This document shows positions 56,777 to 64,000 of a stretch of DNA of 64,000 nt, piece by piece. Source of the stretch: Virgibacillus ndiopensis (lineage in GTDB: Bacteria; Bacillota; Bacilli; Bacillales; Amphibacillaceae); the NCBI RefSeq assembly GCF_900187325.1, contig NZ_FZMZ01000005.1:124001-188000 (forward strand), given 5' to 3'. The notes below the pieces were generated by a model that was given only the letters and a program-made list of their open reading frames with translations, searched no databases and had not been told where the DNA came from. How positions within the stretch are numbered: position 1 is the stretch's first letter; every line of letters starts with the position of its first letter. A program made the translations under genes and the position numbers.

Positions 56777-58402
56777 ATGAGGATCGACCCTATTCAATTA
56801 CAGAAACAAACTAAATTAATGACGGATTATCGCAACAACGAAGCAACGATTATGGAGTATTTTGATTACCTTCCTTTTGAAAAAACCACATATCAAAACA
56901 GGGTCAATGATTTAATGGAACGAAAATTTAATCGAAAGCAATTGACAGAAAAATTGAAAACGTTGAATGAAAATTGGGATGCGCCTAAAGCTACATATGA
57001 TAATATTGAACGATTGAAGGACGAAAACAGTGTAGTCGTTATTGGTGGTCAACAAGCAGGGCTTTTAACGGGACCGATGTATTCGATAAATAAATTGATT
57101 TCTATCATACAATTGGCTAGACAACAGCAAGAAGCGTTACAAATTCCGGTTATTCCTGTTTTTTGGATTGCTGGAGAAGACCATGACTTTGATGAGATCA
57201 ACCATATTTTCTTACCAGAAGTTCCTAAAATGAAAAAATATAAGTTATTGCAGCGCGTATTGGAAAAGAAATCGGTTGGTCATATCCCTAAAGACGATAT
57301 CTATGCAAGCCAGTGGATAGATTCTATTTTTGAACAATTGCAGGAAACACAGTATACGAGACATTTATTAGTTACGATAGAGGATTGTTTGGATAAATCT
57401 GATAATTATGTTGATTTCTTTGCTCGATTAATTTTTCGACTATTCGATGATGAGGGTGTCGTGTTAGTTGATTCATCTAATCCAGAAATACGGAAGTTGG
57501 AAAGCGACTATTTTGTAAACTTACTTGAACTTCAACCAGAAATAAGTAAAGGTGTTTATCATTATGAACAACAGATAAAACAGTTGGGTTACGCCATTTC
57601 GTTGGATGTTGAAGAAAATGATGCTCACATTTTCTATCATAAGAATGGCGAACGGATATTATTAGCCCGGAATCAATCAGGGGACTGGGTTGGCAAACAA
57701 GATGAAATTTCGTTTACTACAGAAGAACTTGTAACAATTGCTGAAAGTCAACCGGAATTACTTAGCAATAATGTTGTAACACGACCTTTAATGCAGGAAT
57801 TACTTTTCCCAAGTTTAGCATTTATCGGCGGACCTGGCGAAATCAGTTATTGGTCTGCATTAAAACCGGTTTTCCAAGCGTTTAAAATGAAAATGCCACC
57901 AATTGTTCCGCGATTATCGTTCACCTTTATCGAGCGTAATATTGAAAGAATCTTAACTACGTATGAATTAACAGCAGCGTATGCTGTGAACAATGGAGTG
58001 GAATCAGACCGAGATAAGTGGCTTGAATCAAAAAATGATCCGCCAATCCATCAAATTGCTGAACAGATAAAGGATATTGTAGACGAAGCCCATAAGCCAC
58101 TACGTGAAGTTGCTAAAAGTATTCGTTCTGACCTAGATGATTTAGCTGATAAAAATTTAAATTACCTGTTCCGTGATATTGAATTTTTGGAAGATCGAAT
58201 TATGAGAGCAATGGAAGCGAAATATGCTAAGGAATTATACGATTTTAATCTAATCAATACTGCACTTCGTCCGAATAGAGGATTACAAGAACGAATTTGG
58301 AATCCTTTACCATGGATTAATGATCATGGAACACATTTTATTAAACAACTTACTAAAGCGTCCTGTTCATTTGAGAATGAGCATTATCTAGTATATATTT
58401 AA
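56777..58402 (+). CDS. bshC: Bacillithiol biosynthesis cysteine-adding enzyme BshC
   Basis: BshC adds cysteine to glucosaminyl malate, the last step in making the thiol bacillithiol. The 541-residue protein matches YllA (539): SVVVIGGQQAGLLTGPMYSINK, FWIAGEDHDFDEINH, FPSLAFIGGPGEISYWSALK, a C-terminal coiled coil (about 435-500) and the end with NPLPWINDHG. AAAGGAGAAAG precedes the ATG. Confidence 0.94.
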   Translation: MRIDPIQLQKQTKLMTDYRNNEATIMEYFDYLPFEKTTYQNRVNDLMERKFNRKQLTEKLKTLNENWDAPKATYDNIERLKDENSVVVIGGQQAGLLTGPMYSINKLISIIQLARQQQEALQIPVIPVFWIAGEDHDFDEINHIFLPEVPKMKKYKLLQRVLEKKSVGHIPKDDIYASQWIDSIFEQLQETQYTRHLLVTIEDCLDKSDNYVDFFARLIFRLFDDEGVVLVDSSNPEIRKLESDYFVNLLELQPEISKGVYHYEQQIKQLGYAISLDVEENDAHIFYHKNGERILLARNQSGDWVGKQDEISFTTEELVTIAESQPELLSNNVVTRPLMQELLFPSLAFIGGPGEISYWSALKPVFQAFKMKMPPIVPRLSFTFIERNIERILTTYELTAAYAVNNGVESDRDKWLESKNDPPIHQIAEQIKDIVDEAHKPLREVAKSIRSDLDDLADKNLNYLFRDIEFLEDRIMRAMEAKYAKELYDFNLINTALRPNRGLQERIWNPLPWINDHGTHFIKQLTKASCSFENEHYLVYI

Positions 58403-58459
58403 AATTTAGATTGATTTATAAGGGATTGCTGGTTTTAAATACAATTATAGTGGCTCTTT

Positions 58460-58710
58460 TCATAGTTTGTTGTTATTTACAGAAAATGTTGCTTAACAGC
58501 AACGTGATTTTCATCCCGGGGTCTCACCTATACAGGAGTCAACTGCTCACAATGAAGATCACTGAAGTTAAGTGATGAATGTTACCGGAATTATAGACGC
58601 TCGAACTTAGCGAAGGAAATACACGGAGACTCCTGCGGGAAAGCGTAGTGTATTTCCGCAGCTGTGGCTACGTCGTATTTTAAGTCAAGTGTGGTCTAAC
58701 AACAAACTTA
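58460..58710. repeat. MITE-like repeat, copy D (internally deleted)
   Basis: The left end CATAGTTTGTTGTTATTTAC with AGAAAATG matches copy C. The right unit is reduced to 58615-58657 (GGAAATACAC to GTGTATTTCC); the missing 67 bases lie between two copies of GCGGRAAAGCG, as if lost by recombination between them. The left unit is reduced to CCGGGGTCTCACC plus CAGGAGTC. Confidence 0.8.
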
Positions 58711-58856
58711 ACTAAAATTAGATAAACCTTAATTTACGGGAATCCACCACATTCCCCCACCATTTTGAAATTAAAGCTGTCTTTAAGCTTGTTATTACGT
58801 TTAAAATGCACGAAACAATCGTATTTACCATTGTTTCGCTATTTATTAAAAACGTA

Positions 58857-58886
58857 ATCAAAGGCTATAAAGATAGCTTTTTTTAT
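58857..58886 (+). terminator. Terminator between bshC and mraZ
   Basis: AAAGGCTAT pairs with ATAGCTTTT (one mismatch) around AAAG, then a T run. Confidence 0.6.
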
Positions 58887-58934
58887 GACTATATTACTAA
58901 ATTTAGGTGTGAAAAAGTTTTTTTGAAAAATTAG

Positions 58935-58964
58935 GTGGTGAATTGTGGGGGGATGTGGTAATAT
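58935..58964 (+). promoter_or_regulatory. Probable MraZ operator overlapping the mraZ promoter
   Basis: Three GTGG boxes start at 58935, 58945 and 58955, exactly 10 bp apart, so they face one side of the helix. They run into TAATAT (58959-58964), a probable -10. MraZ represses its own operon by binding directly repeated G-rich boxes with 10-bp periodicity (TGGGN boxes with 5-bp spacers in E. coli). Confidence 0.6.
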
Positions 58965-58990
58965 AAAAACATGAAAGTGGGGAGAACCAT

Positions 58991-59422
58991 ATGTTCATGG
59001 GTGAATTTCAACATAACATTGATGCAAAGGGAAGAATTATCGTTCCTGCTAAGTTTCGAGAAGAGCTTGGCGATAGCTTTGTTGTGACTCGAGGACTTGA
59101 TAAATGTCTGTTTGCATACCCAATGAGCGAATGGAAATTACTAGAAGAAAAGTTAAAAAAACTCCCACTTACTAAAAAAGATGCTAGAGCATTTACACGT
59201 TTTTTCTTTTCTGGAGCAGTTGAATGTGAAATTGATAAACAGGGAAGAATAAACATTCCAGGACCATTAAGAAATTACGCAGTATTAGAAAAAGAATGCG
59301 TCGTTATCGGCGTATCTAATCGAATTGAATTCTGGGCAAGTGAAAATTGGGATGATTATTTCACTGACTCTGAAGAATCTTTCGCGGAGATTGCTGAGAA
59401 TTTAATGGATTTTGATATCTAA
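58991..59422 (+). CDS. mraZ: Transcriptional regulator MraZ
   Basis: A 143-residue protein with two SpoVT/AbrB-like halves, each with the DxxGRxxxP signature: [16 protein letters not shown] (about 11-26) and [16 protein letters not shown] (about 82-97). It forms rings and represses the division and cell wall (dcw) operon. GTGGGGAGAA precedes the ATG. First gene of mraZ-rsmH-ftsL-pbpB-spoVD; upstream boxes suggest autoregulation. Confidence 0.95.
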   Translation: MFMGEFQHNIDAKGRIIVPAKFREELGDSFVVTRGLDKCLFAYPMSEWKLLEEKLKKLPLTKKDARAFTRFFFSGAVECEIDKQGRINIPGPLRNYAVLEKECVVIGVSNRIEFWASENWDDYFTDSEESFAEIAENLMDFDI

Positions 59423-59446
59423 CAGCATAGAAGCAGGTGTATACCC

Positions 59447-60424
59447 ATGTTTGAACATTACAGCGTTTTGAAGGAAGAAACGATTATTGGATTAAATATC
59501 AACCCAAATGGTACATATGTCGACTGCACACTCGGTGGTGGTGGTCACTCCGAACAAATCGCTTCTAGATTAAGTGAAAATGGATTATTGGTGGCGTTTG
59601 ACCAGGACATAGATGCATTACATGCAGCTAAAAAGAGGTTGGAAGTCTATCACGATCGCATCATATTTATTCATGCAAATTTTCGCATGCTAGAAGAACA
59701 GCTTGACCAACATAATATTGACCATATTGATGGGGTTTTATTTGATCTAGGCGTTTCCTCACCACAGTTGGATCGTGGGGAGCGAGGCTTTAGTTATCAA
59801 CATGATGCAACACTTGATATGCGTATGAACCAAGATCAAGAGCTAAGTGCTTATGAAATTGTTAATTCTTGGCCTTATGAAAAATTAGTAAAGATATTTT
59901 TTACATATGGCGAAGAGAAATTTTCGAAACAAATAGCTAGGAAAATAGAAGAATACAGAAAGACAAATGAAATTGCAACAACACACGAATTAGTAGAAAT
60001 TATCAAGGATGGAATTCCTGCACCGGCTCGCCGAAAAGGAGGACATCCTGCCAAACGTATTTTTCAAGCATTACGAATTGCGGTAAACGATGAATTGACT
60101 GCATTTAATGATGCATTACACCAAGCGGCTAATATTATTGATGTGGGTGGAAGAGTAGCGGTTATTACGTTTCATTCACTGGAAGACAGATTGTGTAAAC
60201 AAGCATTTAAAAAATGGAGTACTGCTAAGGAAGTACCACGGAACTTACCAATTGTCCCAAAGGATCACGAAGCACCATTTAAGATGATTACGCGCAAACC
60301 GATGGTACCTAGTGATTTGGAGCTGTCAGAGAATCGCCGGTCACGATCATCAAAATTACGTATTGTTGAAAAAGTTAATCGTTGGAACACAGAATTTACT
60401 TATCAGGAAGGGTGGAAAAAATAA
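59447..60424 (+). CDS. rsmH: 16S rRNA (cytosine(1402)-N(4))-methyltransferase RsmH
   Basis: RsmH (MraW) methylates C1402 in the decoding centre of 16S rRNA. The 325-residue protein shows [10 protein letters not shown], the SAM-binding [14 protein letters not shown] (about 25), [11 protein letters not shown] and [15 protein letters not shown]. The C-terminus is slightly longer than in B. subtilis (311). The stop overlaps the ftsL ATG by one base (TAATG). Confidence 0.96.
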   Translation: MFEHYSVLKEETIIGLNINPNGTYVDCTLGGGGHSEQIASRLSENGLLVAFDQDIDALHAAKKRLEVYHDRIIFIHANFRMLEEQLDQHNIDHIDGVLFDLGVSSPQLDRGERGFSYQHDATLDMRMNQDQELSAYEIVNSWPYEKLVKIFFTYGEEKFSKQIARKIEEYRKTNEIATTHELVEIIKDGIPAPARRKGGHPAKRIFQALRIAVNDELTAFNDALHQAANIIDVGGRVAVITFHSLEDRLCKQAFKKWSTAKEVPRNLPIVPKDHEAPFKMITRKPMVPSDLELSENRRSRSSKLRIVEKVNRWNTEFTYQEGWKK

Positions 60425-60798
60425 TGAGTATAAATCACGCGCGCAGCTTTCAACCGACTCATACATCACATTCACCGAAAAGAGAAAAACAGGTTGCCAT
60501 TAAAGTTCGTAAAAGTAGCTGGATTACAAAAGGTGAAAAAGTTTTATATTCTGTGATAGGTGTTAGTTTAATTTTAGCTGGAATTTTCATTGTCTCTTTT
60601 TCATCAACGACTGATTCAGTAAATAGAGAAATACAATCTTTAGAACGTACTATACAAACGCAAAAAGTAGAAAATGATGGATTGAAATATGAAAAGAAAG
60701 AATTAAGCAGACCAGAAAGAATCATTAAGATTGCGAAAGAAAATGGATTGAAAATACAAGATTCAGAGGTTAAACATGCAAGTGTAATAAACAACTAA
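60424..60798 (+). CDS. ftsL: Cell division protein FtsL
   Basis: A 124-residue bitopic protein: hydrophilic cytoplasmic N-terminus (about 45 residues), one membrane helix (about 43-63) and an extracytoplasmic coiled coil (REIQSLERTIQTQKVENDGLKYE) ending in SRPERIIKIAKENGL, typical of FtsL. It joins DivIC and DivIB and activates FtsW-PBP2B. Translation is coupled to rsmH by a TAATG overlap. Confidence 0.92.
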   Translation: MSINHARSFQPTHTSHSPKREKQVAIKVRKSSWITKGEKVLYSVIGVSLILAGIFIVSFSSTTDSVNREIQSLERTIQTQKVENDGLKYEKKELSRPERIIKIAKENGLKIQDSEVKHASVINN

Positions 60799-60814
60799 TC
60801 AGGGTGGATATGTC

Positions 60815-63031
60815 ATGAAAAAAAATAAGACAACACACTTAATGTCAGGGATTTTTATTCTTGTATTTGTTGCGATTTTTTTAATCTTAACTGGAAGGTT
60901 TTTGTACATACAAGCAACAGGTGAGATTAATGGTGTTTCGTTAGAAGAATGGGCTGATAAAAAACGAACTTCATCCTACCCATTAAATGCAGAACGAGGT
61001 AAAATTTATGATAGCAATGGGATGACATTGGCATATGACCGTCCAACGTTCAGTATTTATGCCATTGTTGATGAAGCATATACGACAGATAAGGAGGAGC
61101 CAAGGCATGTAAAAGATCCGGAGAAAACTGCGGAAATGCTGGCTCCTTTGTTGAATATAGATAAAAACTATATTCTAGAAAGACTTCAGCAGGGGATTGA
61201 GAAAGATAGGTTTCAAGTGGAATTTGGATCAGGAGGTAAGGAATTATCGCAAAAAACGAAAGATAAGATTGAAAAGTTGGATTTACCGGGCATAAAATTC
61301 GACAAAGAATCGATTCGTTACTATCCAAATGGTATGTTTGCCTCACACATAATTGGATTTGCTCGTAAGGGTGAGGAAGGAAACATTACAGGTGTGACAG
61401 GTATGGAACGGGAAATGAATAAGCTTCTAAGTGGGAAGCCTGGGCATATTTCCTATCAGCGCGATAAATACAATACAAAACTTTTAGATCCAAACGAGGT
61501 TATTAAACAACCAAAAGACGGGGACAATGTCTATTTAACTATCGATCAAAAGGTTCAAACATTACTAGAGGATGTTTTGTCCCAAGTGGATAAAAAATAT
61601 AAACCTGAGCGGATGACAGCAATTGTCATGAATCCAAAAACAGGTGAAATAGTGGCAATGAGTAACAGACCTAGTTATAACCCAAACAACCCTGCAGACG
61701 TAGAAAACTGGTACAACGATGTAGTTTCGACACCAATTGAACCTGGTTCTACGATGAAAATGTTTACGTGGGCATCAGCTATCGATGCTGGAGTATATAA
61801 TGGGAATGCACAATATAAATCAGGTAGTTATAAAGTGGTTGAAAATGCTACACCTATACGAGATCATAACGGAGGAAGAGGCTGGGGAACCATTTCATTT
61901 GATGAAGGATTTCGGCGTTCTTCCAACGTGGCTGCCGCAAAATTGGTAAGAGAAGTAATCGGACCAGAAAAATACATCAATTATTTAGAAGCGTTTAACT
62001 TTGATAAAAAGACAGGGATTGATTTACCGGGAGAAGTTACTGGGAGAATTGTACATAATCCCAATGCTCCACGCGACATAGCTGCAACAGGTTTTGGTCA
62101 AGCAAGTACATTTACACCAATTCAAATCATGAAGGCAGCTTCGGCGATTGCAAATGATGGAAAAATGGTTAAGCCGTACGTTATTTCTAAAATAGTTGAT
62201 TCGAAGACTGGTGAAGCCCTGAAAGAAACTTCACCTGAGGTTGTCGGAACTCCAATTTCAAAAAAAACATCCGATAGAATGATGGAATTATTAGGTTCAG
62301 TCGTATCGGCTGAAGATGGGACAGGTAAAGGGTTCAGTTTAGAGGATTATTCTGTAGCTGGTAAAACAGGTACGGCACAATATACAGTGGATGGAAAGTA
62401 TGTAACTGGTCGTGAAAAATATATCTTTTCATTCTTAGGGATGGCACCGGCCGACGATCCACAACTAATGATGTATGTTTCTGTAAAACATCCACAATTA
62501 GAGGCTGAACACGGATCTGTTCCGGTATCATTTATCTTTAAAAATGTGATGAAAAATAGTTTGCATTATTTAAATATTACGCCTGACAAGGAAACTAGCA
62601 ATGTAGTTCATTCGGTTAAGGTGCCTGCAATAATTGGTAAGAGCACTGACGGAGCCAAACAAGCATTAAAAGGGCTAAATGTAACGGTTATAGGCTCTGG
62701 AAATAATATTGTTGGAGCAAGCGCTACTGAAGGTGAAGAATTGATACCGAATGATAGAATACTATTATTGACAGACAAGCCAACCATGCCAAATCTTGCA
62801 GGATGGTCTCTAAGGGATGTGTTACAGCTGGCAGATTTGGTACAGCTGGACATCGAAACGATAGGGAATGGATACGTCTTTAGTCAAAGTATTAAACAAG
62901 GAACTGCTATTAAAAAAGGTGATTATTTAGGTGTCGAACTTGAACCGCCTAAAAAAGAAAAGCCTACTGAAAAAAACGAATCAGACAACGCTAATCAAGA
63001 AGGTGAACAAGCAACAAATCAACCAGAATAA
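60815..63031 (+). CDS. pbpB: Penicillin-binding protein 2B (septal transpeptidase)
   Basis: A class B PBP of 738 residues that cross-links septal peptidoglycan with FtsW. One N-terminal membrane helix (about 11-33), a dimerisation/pedestal domain (about 50-230), a transpeptidase domain with the active-site Ser in PGSTMKMF (SxxK, about 311), SSN (about 367) and KTGTA (about 518), then two C-terminal PASTA domains (about 600-715) and an acidic Gln/Asn tail. AGGGTGG precedes the ATG. Confidence 0.95.
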   Translation: MKKNKTTHLMSGIFILVFVAIFLILTGRFLYIQATGEINGVSLEEWADKKRTSSYPLNAERGKIYDSNGMTLAYDRPTFSIYAIVDEAYTTDKEEPRHVKDPEKTAEMLAPLLNIDKNYILERLQQGIEKDRFQVEFGSGGKELSQKTKDKIEKLDLPGIKFDKESIRYYPNGMFASHIIGFARKGEEGNITGVTGMEREMNKLLSGKPGHISYQRDKYNTKLLDPNEVIKQPKDGDNVYLTIDQKVQTLLEDVLSQVDKKYKPERMTAIVMNPKTGEIVAMSNRPSYNPNNPADVENWYNDVVSTPIEPGSTMKMFTWASAIDAGVYNGNAQYKSGSYKVVENATPIRDHNGGRGWGTISFDEGFRRSSNVAAAKLVREVIGPEKYINYLEAFNFDKKTGIDLPGEVTGRIVHNPNAPRDIAATGFGQASTFTPIQIMKAASAIANDGKMVKPYVISKIVDSKTGEALKETSPEVVGTPISKKTSDRMMELLGSVVSAEDGTGKGFSLEDYSVAGKTGTAQYTVDGKYVTGREKYIFSFLGMAPADDPQLMMYVSVKHPQLEAEHGSVPVSFIFKNVMKNSLHYLNITPDKETSNVVHSVKVPAIIGKSTDGAKQALKGLNVTVIGSGNNIVGASATEGEELIPNDRILLLTDKPTMPNLAGWSLRDVLQLADLVQLDIETIGNGYVFSQSIKQGTAIKKGDYLGVELEPPKKEKPTEKNESDNANQEGEQATNQPE

Positions 63032-63127
63032 GACCATAAGTAATACCAGATAAAAGAAACAGTGTTCTATTCAGTTTTTCTAGTTCATATAGTGGATACA
63101 AGCCTACCTATGAAAAGGGGATGGAAG

Positions 63128-64000
63128 ATGAAACGTGTATCTGCTGTTACAGTTAGAAAACGAATAGTTACTGTTTTTCTTTGTGGATTATTAATTCTTG
63201 CGATAATTGATTTTCGCTTGGGCTACGTACAATTTGTGATTGGTGATCAATTGATGGCTAAAGCGAACAATTTATGGACAAGGGATATAACATTTGAGGC
63301 GGAGCGAGGGAATATACTAGATGTTAATGGGGAGATTTTAGCTGAAAATGTCTCTGCTCCTTCTGTAATGCTTGTTCCAAAGCAAATTAAAAATCCGCAA
63401 AAAACTGCTGAGCAATTAGCGGAAATTCTAGACATGTCTGTTGATAAAGCTTATGAATACGTTACAAAAAAAGAATCAATGGTTAAAGTTCATCCAGAGG
63501 GAAGGAAAATATCTGAAGAGCAAGAAGAAGCAATACGGACGCTTAATTTAGATGGTGTTTATTTGGCAAAGGATTCAAAACGTAATTACCCTGATGGAAA
63601 CAATTTGGCACATGTATTAGGGTTTACTGGTATTGATAATCAAGGATTAATGGGTCTTGAGCTCTATTATAATGACAAACTTAGCGGGGATAAGGGTAGT
63701 TTGTCATTTTATTCAGATGCGAAAGGGAAAAAACTTGAAGATCTCGCCGATATTTATAAGTCTCCAAAAGATGGTTTGGATTTAAAGACAACGATTAATA
63801 CTAAGGTCCAAACAATTATGGAACGGGAGCTTGATTTAGCTGTTACTAAATATAATCCAGATGGAGCGCTTGCTGTAGCAGTCGACCCAGACACGGGTGG
63901 GATAATCGGTATGACATCAAGGCCAAATTTCAATCCTGAAAATTATCAAGAAGTAGATTCTAAGATATATAATCGAAATTTGCCAATATGGAGTACGTAT
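63128..64000 (+). CDS. spoVD: Stage V sporulation protein D (SpoVD), 3' end outside window
   Basis: The first 291 residues of a class B PBP: basic N-terminus, one membrane helix (about 16-35), then the dimerisation domain with AERGNILDVNGEILAENV and the start of the transpeptidase domain (DPDTGGIIGMTSRPNFNP). The window ends before the active-site SxxK. Its place directly after pbpB fits spoVD, the sigma-E controlled PBP for spore cortex synthesis. The 96-base gap to pbpB could hold its own promoter. AAAAGGGG precedes the ATG. Confidence 0.88.
   Translation, partial: MKRVSAVTVRKRIVTVFLCGLLILAIIDFRLGYVQFVIGDQLMAKANNLWTRDITFEAERGNILDVNGEILAENVSAPSVMLVPKQIKNPQKTAEQLAEILDMSVDKAYEYVTKKESMVKVHPEGRKISEEQEEAIRTLNLDGVYLAKDSKRNYPDGNNLAHVLGFTGIDNQGLMGLELYYNDKLSGDKGSLSFYSDAKGKKLEDLADIYKSPKDGLDLKTTINTKVQTIMERELDLAVTKYNPDGALAVAVDPDTGGIIGMTSRPNFNPENYQEVDSKIYNRNLPIWSTY

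Overview
The window is chromosomal DNA of a low-GC, endospore-forming member of the Bacillaceae. Gene content, strong AGGAGG-type ribosome binding sites and gene order all match the Bacillus subtilis stretch from ykqC (rnjA) through pdhABCD, speA, the yla genes, ftsW, pyc, ctaA-G, the ylb genes and bshC to mraZ/ftsL/pbpB/spoVD. AT-rich codon use, a BCCT glycine betaine transporter and many small differences from B. subtilis suggest a salt-tolerant relative (Oceanobacillus/Virgibacillus type). That placement is inference from remembered synteny, not from a search.

Layout. 1-6363: end of an ABC exporter gene, cydAB (bd oxidase), ktrC (K+ channel gating) and a pyruvate oxidase. 6390-6787: first copy of a GC-rich palindromic repeat. 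6812-11975: a small membrane protein, rnjA-rpoY, a Cof-type phosphatase (ykrA), def and ykyA. 12391-17174: the pyruvate dehydrogenase operon pdhABCD. 17297-22033: a BCCT transporter, a lipoprotein polysaccharide deacetylase, a second repeat copy, the dual-function small RNA SR1 with its SR1P peptide, and speA. 22182-28633: a nitronate-monooxygenase-like enzyme, yktA, yktB, ykzI, yktC and a reduced yla cluster (ylaF, H, I, J, L, N). 28872-33490: ftsW overlapping pyc. 33531-41505: heme A synthesis (ctaA, ctaB) and the caa3 oxidase (ctaCDEF), ctaG and a DUF420 protein. 41588-55076: ylb region (permease, yugN, ylbC-G, rsmD, coaD, third repeat copy, ylbJ, ylbL, tmcAL, ylbN-rpmF, a crotonase-fold enzyme, gerR, ylbP). 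55259-64000: panE, a DUF3397 protein, bshC, fourth (deleted) repeat copy, then the dcw cluster mraZ-rsmH-ftsL-pbpB-spoVD, cut by the window edge.

How the genes work together. Much of the window is central carbon flow into respiration: pyruvate is oxidised by PDH or pyruvate oxidase, carboxylated by Pyc, and electrons leave through cytochrome bd or caa3, whose heme A comes from CtaA/CtaB. SR1/SR1P sits beside pdh and speA as in B. subtilis and links glycolytic state to arginine metabolism and GapA. The rest is RNA processing (RNase J1, RsmD, TmcAL, the Y-complex protein YlbF), sporulation (YlaJ, YlbD, YlbJ, GerR, SpoVD) and cell-wall or division functions.

The most interesting non-gene signals are: a four-copy MITE-like family whose copies share terminal inverted repeats and a palindromic 110-bp unit; three GTGG boxes spaced exactly 10 bp in front of mraZ (likely the MraZ operator); a perfect 24-bp-stem hairpin after ykyA; and a perfect 17-bp inverted repeat after rnjA. 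I saw no tRNA, rRNA, CRISPR array, prophage or complete insertion sequence.
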